Origin: Prochlorococcus sp. AG-418-M08
Lineage (GTDB): Bacteria; Cyanobacteriota; Cyanobacteriia; PCC-6307; Cyanobiaceae
Length of the DNA: 64,000 nt
Assembly (NCBI GenBank): GCA_003213955.1
Contig: QCMG01000008.1
Span: 27,983-91,982, forward strand
Direction: 5' to 3'
Part shown: in pieces, positions 38,998-48,808 of the stretch
Numbering within the stretch: position 1 is the first letter of the stretch
How the letters are laid out: every line of letters begins with the position of its first letter
Translations under genes and position numbers: made by a program
The notes under the pieces: generated by a model
Seen by the model: the letters and a program-made list of their open reading frames with translations, nothing else
What the model was told of the DNA's origin: nothing
The model's database searches: none

Positions 38998-40656
38998 CTA
39001 CGCTGGAGAAATAATATTTTGAACAGCACTTTTGGCTAATTTTATAGGACTAAAAGTATCTCTCAACAAAATTAAGAGTTTTTCGGCGTCTTTAAGTTCT
39101 AATTTATCATCTTTAACAAGGCTTAATAAGAGGTTTTTTCTAACTTCAGATCCTTTTTCGCTTACAAATAGTTTTAAACCTGCATTAGCTACTGGTATGA
39201 GATCTGAATTAATATTTTCAGTATCCTTAAATAAAATATTTAATAAACTTTCGAGCTTATCTATCTGAATCCTGCCTTCATTATCAAATAAAACCTCAAT
39301 AAGAATATCAACAATTTCATCTGAATTATCAGTTAAAAGTTTTTTAGCAATATATGGATATGCAATTTTTAAAATTTTAAATTCAGGATCAAGTCTCAAC
39401 GCTAAACCTTCTTGACTTACAACAGCTCTAATAATTAATGCGAACCTACTTGGAACTCTAAAGGGATAAGAATACATAAGTTTAGAGAATTTGTCAGTTA
39501 CATTTTTCAAATTAAAATTACCAACTTCTGAACCAAAAGCTCCACCAAGGACTTCTTTTAGTGGTTCTACAAGCTGATCTAAATCTTGTTCTTTGGTTAA
39601 GAAGCCTAATTTCTGAAAATCTTTAGCCATTAATAAATACTCTTTATTTATTAAATGTACAATTGCTTTAATAAGAGTAAGCCTATCTGAATTTGTAATA
39701 GTATCCATCATCCCAAAATCAACGTAAGCTAAATGTCCATAATCCGCACTTCCTCCCTTAAGAGCGAACATATTTCCAGGATGAGGATCTGCATGAAAAT
39801 AACCATATTCGAACAATTGCTGAAGACCACTTATCACGCAAGTTCTTATAAAAGAAGAAGGCATCAAATTATTTTGTTCTAATATTTCTCTGTCCCGTAA
39901 CTTAACTCCATCAATCCAAGATGTAGTAATAACCTTTTTAGAGGAAAAATCTTTTTCTAATTTTGGAATAAATACATTGGGATTAGCTTTGAAATAATCG
40001 GCAAACTTTAATGCATTTTTTCCTTCTTTTTCATAGTCAATTTCTTCAAAAAGGGCTTTACCAAATTCATCTATTATTTCTCCAATACCGACTCCTATAT
40101 TGAGTGGTAAAAATGATCCGAATGTATTTGCTAAGATTTTTATTATTACAACATCTCTTCTAATAAGAAAGTAAAGATTAGGTCTCTGTACTTTTACAGC
40201 ACATAAAGAATTATTTTTTAATTTTGCCTTATAAACAATTCCTAAACTAGCTGAAGCAATAGGTTCATTCGGAAAATCATCAAATAATTCATTAGCAGGT
40301 GCTCCAAGTTCATCCTCAATTATTTTTAGAGCAATATTGTGTTCAAAAGGCGGGAGATTGTCCTGTAAATTGGTTAGTTCTGTTAACCAATCTTGTCTTA
40401 CAAGATCAGGTCTTGTTGAAAGTGCTTGTCCTAATTTAATAAAACATGGTCCCAGATTTGTAATTACATCAAAAAGATATTTTGAAAGATTTTTCTGTAC
40501 ATTTTCACTATTACTGTTACCTTGAAAAAGTATTCTTACTAAAAGAAATATTAAAGTTAAAAAGATATACAAAATTCTTGGTAATAATATCCATGGCCTT
40601 AATAGCAACCAAATCATATCTTCTTTTGGTGAATATTTTGAATAAAAAGTGGCCAT
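38998..40656 (-). CDS. ABC1/UbiB-family atypical protein kinase
   Basis: 552 residues. The KxGQ-type motif appears in GPCFIKLGQALSTRPDLVR near residue 70, the ExD segment in ASASLGIVYKAKL near 130-142 with the ATP-binding CAVKVQRPN at 151-159, and the metal-binding GYFHADPHPGNMFAL and VDFGMMD near 285-318. The family (AarF, Coq8, plant ABC1K) acts as an ATPase or kinase in quinone and prenyl-lipid metabolism; the cyanobacterial target is not settled. A start region rich in hydrophobic residues (WILLPRILYIFLTLIFLLVRILF) suggests membrane contact. It is divergent from the decarboxylase across 64 bases. Confidence 0.92.
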   Translation of the reverse strand: MATFYSKYSPKEDMIWLLLRPWILLPRILYIFLTLIFLLVRILFQGNSNSENVQKNLSKYLFDVITNLGPCFIKLGQALSTRPDLVRQDWLTELTNLQDNLPPFEHNIALKIIEDELGAPANELFDDFPNEPIASASLGIVYKAKLKNNSLCAVKVQRPNLYFLIRRDVVIIKILANTFGSFLPLNIGVGIGEIIDEFGKALFEEIDYEKEGKNALKFADYFKANPNVFIPKLEKDFSSKKVITTSWIDGVKLRDREILEQNNLMPSSFIRTCVISGLQQLFEYGYFHADPHPGNMFALKGGSADYGHLAYVDFGMMDTITNSDRLTLIKAIVHLINKEYLLMAKDFQKLGFLTKEQDLDQLVEPLKEVLGGAFGSEVGNFNLKNVTDKFSKLMYSYPFRVPSRFALIIRAVVSQEGLALRLDPEFKILKIAYPYIAKKLLTDNSDEIVDILIEVLFDNEGRIQIDKLESLLNILFKDTENINSDLIPVANAGLKLFVSEKGSEVRKNLLLSLVKDDKLELKDAEKLLILLRDTFSPIKLAKSAVQNIISPA

Positions 40657-40720
40657 TAAAATTTAAAAATATTAAAGAAAAATCTTTTTTTACACATTCT
40701 ATATCCGCCAATAATACTTT

Positions 40721-42118
40721 ATGAGTATTTCATCTTTTCTAACTAAAAAGTTTTTAAAATCCCTTTTTTTTCCATCCCACAATAGAGGGGAAGCTTTACC
40801 AAAAGGCTTGATTCGATTATTAAAAAAACAACCAGGTTTTTGGGATTTACCAGAACTTCCTGAAATAGGTTCTCCATTGTCTAGTAGTGGATTAATAAAT
40901 GATGCTCAAAAATCAATTGCAAAAAAATTTAATACAAAAAAATGTTTTTTTGGAGTCAACGGAGCCTCTGGTTTAATTCAATCAGGAATAATTGCCATTG
41001 CTAATCCTGGAGAATACATTCTCATGCCAAGGAATGTTCATGTTAGTGTCATTAAAGCTTGTGCTCTGCAGAATATTATCCCCATATTTTTTGATGTAGA
41101 GTTTTCACTTGAAACTGGACACTATATGCCAATTACTAAAAAGTGGTTTACAAGTGTATTTAATAATCTGGATTTTGAAAAGAAGAGAATTGTGGGCGTA
41201 ATACTGGTAAGTCCTTATTATCAAGGTTATTCTACGGATCTTGAACCCTTAATTAAAATTTGTCATCAACATAATTTGCCTGTTTTAGTTGATGAAGCCC
41301 ATGGTTCATACTTTCTTTTTTGTGAAAATTTAAATTTACCGAAATCAGCCTTAAGATCGAATGCTGATTTAGTAGTCCATTCATTACATAAGTCACTTAA
41401 TGGACTAACTCAAACGGCCGTTATTTGGCATAATGGAAATCTTGTAGAAGAAAAAAATCTAATCAAAAGCATAAATTTATTGCAAACAACCAGTCCAAAT
41501 TCTCTTTTGCTTTCTTCTTGTGAAGAGTCTATTAAAGACTGGCTTAATAAGGATAGTCTTGATAAATACAAAAAAAGAATTTTAGAAGCAAAAAAAATCT
41601 TCAGAGAGTTAAAAAAAAGAGAGATACCTCTTATTGAAACTCAAGATCCTTTAAAAATAGTACTTAAAACCTCTGAAGTTGGAATTGATGGTTTTACTGC
41701 AGATAGATTTTTTTATAAAAACGGTTTAATTGCCGAATTACCTGAAATGATGACACTCACTTTTTGTCTAGGTTTTTCAAAACAAAAGGATTTTATTTTT
41801 TTGTTTCACCGCTTATGGAAAAAGTTACTTATTCATACAAAAAAACATCATCATTTAAAAGCTATAAAACCACCTTTTAGATTATTACAAACACCAGAAA
41901 TACCAATAGGAGTTGCTTGGAGAAGTAAAACTTATAGTGTTCCTCTTGCTGAATCCTTAGGAAAGATTTCAGGAGATATTATTTGTCCTTATCCCCCTGG
42001 AATACCTTTAATAGTTCCTGGAGAGAGAATAGACAAAGAAAGAATAGCTTGGATAGAAACTCAAAGTTCATATAACAAAGATCTGTTAAATTCTTACATA
42101 AGGGTCCTACATAATTAA
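40721..42118 (+). CDS. Orn/Lys/Arg decarboxylase-family PLP enzyme
   Basis: 465 residues, short like the YaaO-type lysine decarboxylase-like proteins rather than the 700-residue inducible enzymes. The PLP-binding lysine lies in VVHSLHKSLNGLTQTAV near residue 225, the cofactor-contacting LPVLVDEAHGSYF near 187-199, and FFGVNGASGLIQSGI near 70-84. The C-terminal domain (CPYPPGIPLIVPGERI) matches the family. It should decarboxylate a basic amino acid to a polyamine precursor; lysine, ornithine and arginine cannot be distinguished. cdsA follows after seven bases. Confidence 0.88.
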   Translation: MSISSFLTKKFLKSLFFPSHNRGEALPKGLIRLLKKQPGFWDLPELPEIGSPLSSSGLINDAQKSIAKKFNTKKCFFGVNGASGLIQSGIIAIANPGEYILMPRNVHVSVIKACALQNIIPIFFDVEFSLETGHYMPITKKWFTSVFNNLDFEKKRIVGVILVSPYYQGYSTDLEPLIKICHQHNLPVLVDEAHGSYFLFCENLNLPKSALRSNADLVVHSLHKSLNGLTQTAVIWHNGNLVEEKNLIKSINLLQTTSPNSLLLSSCEESIKDWLNKDSLDKYKKRILEAKKIFRELKKREIPLIETQDPLKIVLKTSEVGIDGFTADRFFYKNGLIAELPEMMTLTFCLGFSKQKDFIFLFHRLWKKLLIHTKKHHHLKAIKPPFRLLQTPEIPIGVAWRSKTYSVPLAESLGKISGDIICPYPPGIPLIVPGERIDKERIAWIETQSSYNKDLLNSYIRVLHN

Positions 42119-42125
42119 AAAGAAT

Positions 42126-42983
42126 ATGAGATTGCGAAGTGGTTTACTAATAGGATTATTTGGGTTAGTAGTTGTTTTACTAGGCGGATGGGTTTTCACA
42201 ATAGCAATCGCATTACTTACCTATATTGCACTACTCGAATTTTTTAGAATGGCTGAATTTACTGGAATAAAACCAGCCACAAAAACTACAATTTTTTCAT
42301 GTTTTATAATTACAATCTCTACATATTTAGAAACCACCGGATTTATTAATAGGGAAATTTACAATTCGATATTACCAATAAGCTCAGTAGGAATATGTAC
42401 GTGGTTATTGCTACAGCCTAAGTCAGGTACTATTTCTGATATTGCAGCTTCTATTTTTGGATTATTTTACTTAGGTTTTTTACCTAGTTATTGGATTAAA
42501 TTAAGGGAGGTTGATTCAACTATAAATATTTCTCCTGATAAAATATTACCCTTTGAAAGCTTCTCAAATTCTACAGGTCTTTACTTAACATTAATAACAT
42601 GTTTGTTAATAGTAGCAAGTGATATTGGCTCTTATTTTATTGGAAAGTCATTTGGGAAAAAGGCCCTTTCTCCGATATCTCCAAGTAAAACTCTAGAGGG
42701 TTTGATAGGAGGAATAATATGTTCAATTTCACTAGCAACTTTTTTTGCATTTTCACTAAATTGGCAGAATCCATTTTTAATTGGCATTTCGTTTGGAATG
42801 TTAGTTTCTCTTATGGCATTAGTAGGAGATTTAATTGAATCGATGATGAAAAGGGATGCCAAAATAAAAGATTCTGGAACTTTTTTGCCTGGTCATGGTG
42901 GTATTCTTGATAGAATTGACAGCTATATTTTTACACCTTCAGTTATCTATTACATAATTATAATTCTGAAGTATTTTAATTAA
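42126..42983 (+). CDS. cdsA: Phosphatidate cytidylyltransferase
   Basis: 285 residues with about seven membrane helices. The C-terminal signature, here LVGDLIESMMKRDAKIKDSGTFLPGHGGILDRIDS (residues about 235-270), is the CDP-diglyceride synthetase motif, and SPSKTLEGLIGG near 188 precedes it. The enzyme makes CDP-diacylglycerol for phosphatidylglycerol, an essential thylakoid lipid. It is seven bases after the decarboxylase and is followed by the longest gene-free stretch of the window. Confidence 0.96.
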   Translation: MRLRSGLLIGLFGLVVVLLGGWVFTIAIALLTYIALLEFFRMAEFTGIKPATKTTIFSCFIITISTYLETTGFINREIYNSILPISSVGICTWLLLQPKSGTISDIAASIFGLFYLGFLPSYWIKLREVDSTINISPDKILPFESFSNSTGLYLTLITCLLIVASDIGSYFIGKSFGKKALSPISPSKTLEGLIGGIICSISLATFFAFSLNWQNPFLIGISFGMLVSLMALVGDLIESMMKRDAKIKDSGTFLPGHGGILDRIDSYIFTPSVIYYIIIILKYFN

Positions 42984-43552
42984 TTATCAAATTTTACTTT
43001 AATCTTAATTCTATATTTATTAATTTATTTTTTTATTCCAAAAATTCAATTAAATATTTTGACTTAAAGCTAGAAATATTTTTTATATCCCATAAGATTA
43101 TCAACTTTTCTTTTGAAATTAATAAGAGACATTTCTGAATATTTAATTTATTAATATTATAACTTCAGGTTATCAAGTCATTATTAACAACTAAAATGAA
43201 TTTTAAAAAATATACTTGATTCTCACTTTAATTTTTCTTATTTTTACATATTTATTTAAATAAATATTTGCTTAACTTAAACTCTCTATTATTAAAGCAA
43301 TTAATAAATAAATCAAGAGAAAATATTAGATGATATTTATAATTAAATTTTAAATTACAATAATATATTTTAATTATTATTTTATTTATATATCAGCCTT
43401 ATTAAATTATATTCTTAGCCTCTAAGTAAGTTTAATCTACTTAAAAATAATACTCTTTATTTACAATTAACTTTAAAAAATAAATATCAATATTTTTTAA
43501 AAAAATTTAGAAAATTTTAATGCCGTCCTTAATAAAATTAATAATACCTCTG
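42984..43552. other. 569-base gene-free, extremely AT-rich convergent gap
   Basis: Between the stops of cdsA (+) and the hydrolase (-). No open frame of note on either strand, no tRNA, no GC-rich hairpin. G+C is very low even for this genome: 43321-43380 contains three G or C in sixty bases. It is mostly short A/T runs. It could be a decayed gene or a deletion scar; nothing in it can be named. Confidence 0.8.
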
Positions 43553-44452
43553 CTAAACACAAAAATAATCGTAAATAATCTTGCCGGTTAATGAAGGTAA
43601 ATCAACATGCGGAAGGTGTCCACAATTTTTTAGAGCAATAAAATTTAATTGATCAATTTGTTTTATTTTATTTATTTCTTTTTTACCAAGAATCCTATCA
43701 TTTTCTCCACAAACAGTTTTGATTGAAATATTTTTCATATATTTATATGTCCCTGCAAATCCACCACTTTTTGCAAAAGAGGCTAATGAATTTCTCCAGC
43801 CAGAACACCCTAAATGAATTGAAGCAATTTGCTCTTCCATTAAGCCAACACTTTTATCTGGATAAGCAAAAGCTTGTCTGCAAAGACTCTTTCTTACTTG
43901 AGGTAAGCCTAAAAAGGTAGCTCCAATTTGGTTTAATGGGAAAGGAATAATTTTGGATTCTCCAAAAAATCCCGCTGGAGATAAGAGAATTATCTTATCT
44001 ATTAGATCTGGAATTTCCTTAGCTAGGTTTATCGCTACAGATCCTCCCATAGAAGCGCCAACAATCATAAGCTTATTTTTCAAATTTAAAGTATTAATAA
44101 TATCTACAAGATTAGAGATTATTTTAGGTGGATTATATTCACTGGAAGCATTCCTAGGAGTGAAACCAAATCCTAATAAATCGGGTATTATCAATTTGAA
44201 TTTATTTTTTAGAAATGGATATATCCTCCTAAATTCAAGAAAACTACTGTCAAATCCGTGCAAGAAGAGTACAGGTTTGCCTGAACCTCCAATAACCACA
44301 GGAAATTGCGAATAGTTCCATTTCTCATCAAGTTTTATCCAATTGACATCATTAGATATGTTTAAACCTAATGGATCTTGAATAGATAACTTGATTTTTT
44401 CAAAATAATCAATATTTAGTCTATCAAAGCCATTATAAAGTTTTTTATTCAA
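43553..44452 (-). CDS. Alpha/beta hydrolase
   Basis: 299 residues, no signal peptide. The fold shows the oxyanion strand PVLFLHGFDSSFLEF near residue 59-73, the nucleophile elbow IVGASMGGSVAINL near 131, the acid in CGENDRILGK near 250, and the late CGHLPHVD His near 279. The residues around FFGESKIIPFPLNQIGATFLG form a cap. It resembles the many cyanobacterial esterase or haloalkane/epoxide-type hydrolases; the substrate is unknown. The only sensible start is TTG 44452, five bases after the GldA-like gene, suggesting co-transcription with it. Confidence 0.82.
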   Translation of the reverse strand: MNKKLYNGFDRLNIDYFEKIKLSIQDPLGLNISNDVNWIKLDEKWNYSQFPVVIGGSGKPVLFLHGFDSSFLEFRRIYPFLKNKFKLIIPDLLGFGFTPRNASSEYNPPKIISNLVDIINTLNLKNKLMIVGASMGGSVAINLAKEIPDLIDKIILLSPAGFFGESKIIPFPLNQIGATFLGLPQVRKSLCRQAFAYPDKSVGLMEEQIASIHLGCSGWRNSLASFAKSGGFAGTYKYMKNISIKTVCGENDRILGKKEINKIKQIDQLNFIALKNCGHLPHVDLPSLTGKIIYDYFCV

Positions 44453-44457
44453 GGAAT

Positions 44458-45552
44458 TTATGAAACTTTGATTGCCTGCTTTTCAAAATTAGAAATAATT
44501 TCAATAATATCTTGTTGACTCGTTTCAAAAGGTAAAAAATGAATCTCAGATTTATCCCTACATGTAAACTCAGATATTTTTTGTAAATTATTATTTTCGA
44601 AAACATTTATACCTAATTCAGCGATAGTAGTAGGTAAATTTAATTTATTCATTAATTCTAGTAGCTGTTTAATAGATTGATTAGCTAATTTATTATCATT
44701 TTTGGTTTCTTCTAATTTTAATTGCAATAATATTCCAACTCCTACAATTTCGCCGTGTAAGGGCTTATGAGTTGTAACTATTTGGGTAATAGCATTATGA
44801 AAAGCATGAGCAGCTGCTGTTCTACACTTTTCACCTCCAATACCTCCAATCAAACCAGCAGTAAGTGCACATCCCTCAACAACATTACACCAAGAAAGGT
44901 TATGAACAACTTGATTCTGATAAGCGCTCTCTCCATAAATAAGTAACTGATCTCTTAATACTCTTGATATTTGAATTGCTTGTTGGACAAGTCCATCTTC
45001 AACTTCTGAAGAAGTTAGAGAAGACTCATACCATTTAGCTAAGGCATCAGCTATTCCGCTGGAAAGTGTCCTTTTTGGAGCTGTTTTAATGAATGTATGA
45101 TCGAGCACAAATATTTCAGGGCAAGACTTTAACTCAACATCCTGAATGAATTGACCATCTTTTGAATAAATATTTGATAATGCCGTCCATCCCGCGCAAG
45201 TAGATGCACTCAAAGGGATTGTAATAACAGGAATCGAAAAATAATCTCCTAAAAACTTTCCAGTGTCTAGAACTTTGCCTCCACCAGTAGCGATGATAGA
45301 ATCACAATTTTTTTTTTGTATGATATCTTCTAGCCTTTCAAGATCTTCGTAACAACAATCGTATTTTAAGTTGGAAATATGTACGTCAAGATTTTCCTCC
45401 AGCAATTCTCTATAGATTTTTTGTCTAATAATATTAGTTGCTTCACTTCTTCCTAAAAGTAATGGACGCTTAGAAATATTTTTTATTTGTGGTAAAGCTT
45501 TTAACCAGGCACCATTCCCCCTAAATATTTTTTGTGGTGATATTAGCTGCAT
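44458..45552 (-). CDS. Glycerol dehydrogenase-like, iron-type alcohol dehydrogenase
   Basis: 364 residues from ATG 45552 (MQLISPQKIFRGNGAW). NAD-binding SIIATGGGKVLDTGKFLG near 87-104 and PLSASTCAGWTALSNIY near 112-128; metal ligands are the Asp in SSGIADALAKWYE, the His in AAAHAFHNAI and the His in KPLHGEIVGVG, as in GldA. It probably oxidises or reduces a small polyol; the substrate is not certain. The frame extends to 45642, but that would overlap clpC by 77 bases in another frame, whereas 45552 follows the clpC stop by 13 bases and matches the family start. Confidence 0.87.
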   Translation of the reverse strand: MQLISPQKIFRGNGAWLKALPQIKNISKRPLLLGRSEATNIIRQKIYRELLEENLDVHISNLKYDCCYEDLERLEDIIQKKNCDSIIATGGGKVLDTGKFLGDYFSIPVITIPLSASTCAGWTALSNIYSKDGQFIQDVELKSCPEIFVLDHTFIKTAPKRTLSSGIADALAKWYESSLTSSEVEDGLVQQAIQISRVLRDQLLIYGESAYQNQVVHNLSWCNVVEGCALTAGLIGGIGGEKCRTAAAHAFHNAITQIVTTHKPLHGEIVGVGILLQLKLEETKNDNKLANQSIKQLLELMNKLNLPTTIAELGINVFENNNLQKISEFTCRDKSEIHFLPFETSQQDIIEIISNFEKQAIKVS

Positions 45553-45565
45553 ATTCCCATGAGGG

Positions 45566-48097
45566 TTAGAAATTAGCTCCTGCCAATTCTTGAGAAGATT
45601 CTTCTGAAGAAATATTAACTGTAACTTTCTTATTCTCATCAATATCTACTAAAGCTTTATCTCCATCTTTTATTCTCCCTGATAAAACTTCTTCAGCTAA
45701 ACTATCTTCTAATAGGCGCATAACTGCTCTCCTTAAAGGTCTTGCCCCATAAGATGGATTATATCCTTCTTCAACCAGTCTTTCTTTAAATGCTTCAGTG
45801 ACATCTAATTTTATACCCTTGTCATTTAATCGAGAAAATACCTCTTTTAACATTATTTCAGCAATATCTTTAACTTCATTCTTCGTCAACTGCCTAAATA
45901 CAATTATTTCGTCAAGTCTGTTTAAAAACTCTGGTCTGAAGTATTGTTTTAATTCTTCATTAACAAGAGATTTTATTCGATTGTATTGACTATCTTCAGC
46001 AGAATCTCCTGAAAATTCAAAACCTAAACCACCACCACCTTTCTCAATAACTTTAGAACCAATGTTAGAAGTCATTATCAAAAGCGTATTTTTAAAATCT
46101 ACTGTTCTACCTTTGGAGTCAGTTAATCTTCCATCTTCAAGTAATTGTAATAACAAATTAAAAACATCTGGATGAGCTTTCTCTACTTCATCAAATAAAA
46201 CCACTGTATACGGTCTTCGTCTTACGGCTTCTGTAAGTTGACCTCCTTCATTGAAACCAACATAACCAGGAGGGGAGCCAATTAGTTTGCTTACTGTATG
46301 TCTTTCCATGAATTCGGACATATCCAATCGAATCATGGCTTCTTCACTGCCAAAGAAATATGACGCTAGAGATTTAGTTAATTCTGTTTTTCCTACGCCA
46401 GTAGGTCCTGAAAAGATAAAGCTAGCAATAGGTCTATTGGGGTTTTTCAATCCAACTCTAGCTCTTCTTATAGCTCTTGATACTGCTTTTACAGCCTCAT
46501 CTTGTCCTATCAGCCTTTGATGTAAAGTCTCTTCCATATTAAGAAGTTTGACTGACTCAGTTTCTGTTAATTTCTGAACAGGAACACCTGTCCATGAAGC
46601 CACGATATGAGCCACATCTTCCTCGGAGACTAAAGGATTTTGAATAATATTTGAGTTATCTTTTTCAGCTTCTAAAGTATTATTTGATTCATTTTGCTCT
46701 GAAATTTCTTTTTTATTTTCTAACAACTCTTTAATTTTTGAAGACAATTCAATCTCTTTTTCTCTTAGTTGGCCAGCTTGATCAAAATTTTGATCTCTTA
46801 CAGATTCTTCCTTTTGTTTTTGAACTTGCCTTAGTTCCTTATCAATTTGTTTTGCTTCAGGAGGAAGTTTAGAACTTATCAATCTTACTCTACTTCCTGC
46901 TTCGTCTATAAGATCAATGGCTTTATCAGGTAAAAACCTATCAGATATATAACGATCACCAAGGTGCGCTGCGGCTTCTAAAGCTTCATCAGTAATTTTT
47001 AAACGATGATGTTGCTCGTAGCGTTCTCTTAAACCTTTAAGAATTTCAATTGTATCTTCAATTGATGGTTCGCCAACCATTACAGGTTGGAATCTTCTTT
47101 CAAGAGCAGCATCTCTCTCAATATGTTTTCTATATTCATCTAGAGTTGTTGCGCCTATGCACTGTAGTTCACCTCTAGCTAAAGCTGGTTTTAGGATATT
47201 AGCCGCATCAATAGCGCCCTCAGCAGCTCCTGCTCCTATTAAAGTGTGGACTTCGTCAATAACTAAAATAACGTTTCCTGCAGATTTAATTTCTTCCATT
47301 ATTTTTTTTAGTCTCTCTTCAAATTCACCTCTGTATTTTGTACCTGCAACAAGAAGACCTATATCAAGAGTTAAAACCCTCTTATCTTCAAGAATATCTG
47401 GAATTTCTCCAAGTTGAATTCTTTGAGCTAATCCTTCAGCTATAGCTGTTTTACCTACTCCTGGCTCACCTATAAGAACAGGATTATTTTTGGTTCTCCT
47501 GCCTAAAATCTGCACAACTCTATCAATTTCATCATGACGTCCAACAACTGGGTCAAGCTTTGATTCACTTGCAAGTTTTGTTAAATTAGTACCAAATTCA
47601 TCTAAAGTAGCAGTCTTTAAATTTCCTTTATTTGGAGAAGATCCACCTGTACCAACTTCAGCCGTCTCTCCTAACATTCTAATTACTTGAGTTCTGACTT
47701 TGGTTAAATCAATTCCTAGATTTTCTAACACTCTTGCAGCTACACCCTCTCCTTCCCTAATCAATCCTAATAATAAGTGTTCAGTTCCAATATAGTTATG
47801 TCCTAATTGGCGAGCTTCTTCAAGAGACAACTCCAATACTCTTTTTGCTCTTGGAGTAAAGGGTATTTCTACAGCTACGAAACCTGAACCTCTACCTATA
47901 ATTTTTTCTACCTCAATTCTTGAATCTTTTAAATTTACTCCTAATGTTTTAAGTACTTTCGCTGCTACACCTGTACCTTCTCCTATTAAACCTAATAGGA
48001 TTTGTTCTGTTCCAACAAAATTATGTCCAAGCCTTCTAGCTTCCTCTTGAGCAAGCATAATGACTTTTATGGCTTTTTCTGTAAATCTTTCGAACAT
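45566..48097 (-). CDS. clpC: ClpC AAA+ protease chaperone
   Basis: 843 residues. Two N-terminal Clp repeats ([20 protein letters not shown] and its echo at about 80), a first AAA module with Walker [10 protein letters not shown] near 210, a UVR coiled segment near 425, and a second AAA module with Walker [10 protein letters not shown] near 550. This is the Hsp100 unfoldase that feeds ClpP/ClpR in cyanobacteria and chloroplasts and is normally essential. 186 bases upstream hold no CIRCE element that I can see. GldA-like and hydrolase genes follow on the same strand. Confidence 0.98.
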   Translation of the reverse strand: MFERFTEKAIKVIMLAQEEARRLGHNFVGTEQILLGLIGEGTGVAAKVLKTLGVNLKDSRIEVEKIIGRGSGFVAVEIPFTPRAKRVLELSLEEARQLGHNYIGTEHLLLGLIREGEGVAARVLENLGIDLTKVRTQVIRMLGETAEVGTGGSSPNKGNLKTATLDEFGTNLTKLASESKLDPVVGRHDEIDRVVQILGRRTKNNPVLIGEPGVGKTAIAEGLAQRIQLGEIPDILEDKRVLTLDIGLLVAGTKYRGEFEERLKKIMEEIKSAGNVILVIDEVHTLIGAGAAEGAIDAANILKPALARGELQCIGATTLDEYRKHIERDAALERRFQPVMVGEPSIEDTIEILKGLRERYEQHHRLKITDEALEAAAHLGDRYISDRFLPDKAIDLIDEAGSRVRLISSKLPPEAKQIDKELRQVQKQKEESVRDQNFDQAGQLREKEIELSSKIKELLENKKEISEQNESNNTLEAEKDNSNIIQNPLVSEEDVAHIVASWTGVPVQKLTETESVKLLNMEETLHQRLIGQDEAVKAVSRAIRRARVGLKNPNRPIASFIFSGPTGVGKTELTKSLASYFFGSEEAMIRLDMSEFMERHTVSKLIGSPPGYVGFNEGGQLTEAVRRRPYTVVLFDEVEKAHPDVFNLLLQLLEDGRLTDSKGRTVDFKNTLLIMTSNIGSKVIEKGGGGLGFEFSGDSAEDSQYNRIKSLVNEELKQYFRPEFLNRLDEIIVFRQLTKNEVKDIAEIMLKEVFSRLNDKGIKLDVTEAFKERLVEEGYNPSYGARPLRRAVMRLLEDSLAEEVLSGRIKDGDKALVDIDENKKVTVNISSEESSQELAGANF

Positions 48098-48261
48098 TAA
48101 GGGTTTTAATTCCTACTAATAACCTACCAGTATTAAGACAATTTTGTGTTCAGAATGAGCTTTTGTGAATACCCGTTTCTTCGATTTAGTTAACCTAAAA
48201 TTTCCTTATTGATGATATAGCAGCTCATTTAAGTGATTTCAGGGATTCTGGTAATCCGCAC

Positions 48262-48283
48262 AAAAAATATTTTAATATTTTTT
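48262..48283 (-). terminator. Possible AT-only hairpin terminator after rimI
   Basis: An A/T-only inverted repeat, about ten bases per arm around a two-base centre (AAAAAATATT and its complement), lies directly after the rimI stop and reads into TTTTTTG on the minus strand. The stem has no G-C pair, so it may be inert. Confidence 0.3.
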
Positions 48284-48715
48284 TTATAAATATTTTTCTT
48301 TTAAAACAGCATCAGTACCGTCTTTATAGTAATTTTTTCTTCTTCCTACAGTTAAGAAATTGAATTTGCTGTAAAAAACCTCAGCAATTGAATTAGTTTC
48401 CGAAACTTCCAATAATAATTTTTTTATATTTAATTTCTCACATTGTTTGATTAAATAGTTCATTAAATAACTGCCATAACCTTTTCGACGAAACCTTTTT
48501 TTTATAGAAAAATAATTGATTTGTGCTTCATCAATTATTGTATGAAGAACATATATTCCTATTATTTTTTTTTTAATTAACATTGCAACTACTTTAACTC
48601 CTTTCTTTTTAAACTCACTTTCCCATTGATTTTTAGTCCACAAGGATATTGTATTTGAATCTAATTCAAAACATAACTCAAATTCTTTATGGTTAATTTC
48701 TTTAAATGAAATCAT
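48284..48715 (-). CDS. rimI: RimI-like protein N-alpha-acetyltransferase
   Basis: 143 residues, GNAT fold. The acetyl-CoA loop appears as KRFRRKGYGSYLMNYLI near residue 73-89, preceded by AQINYFSIKK and followed by LLLEVSETNSIAEVFYSKFNFLTVGRRKNYY, the alpha4-beta7 region that in RimI reads LEVR.SN..A..LY...GF...G.R..YY. It probably acetylates the N-terminus of ribosomal protein S18. It is divergent from lysA across 93 bases. Confidence 0.88.
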   Translation of the reverse strand: MISFKEINHKEFELCFELDSNTISLWTKNQWESEFKKKGVKVVAMLIKKKIIGIYVLHTIIDEAQINYFSIKKRFRRKGYGSYLMNYLIKQCEKLNIKKLLLEVSETNSIAEVFYSKFNFLTVGRRKNYYKDGTDAVLKEKYL

Positions 48716-48808
48716 ATATTTAATTTATTTTCTTTATTGTGTTTCTAAACTTTAAATAATTATAAAAGTATTGAAAGTTGTACAATAAAGTATAAGAAAG
48801 AAGTTCCT

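Noticed and set aside
38979..39029. Longer start of the RodZ-like gene
   Set aside because: It begins inside the ABC1 kinase coding region and adds 17 residues outside the conserved fold.
45553..45642. Longer start of the GldA-like gene
   Set aside because: The extension overlaps clpC by 77 bases in another frame and has no counterpart in the family.
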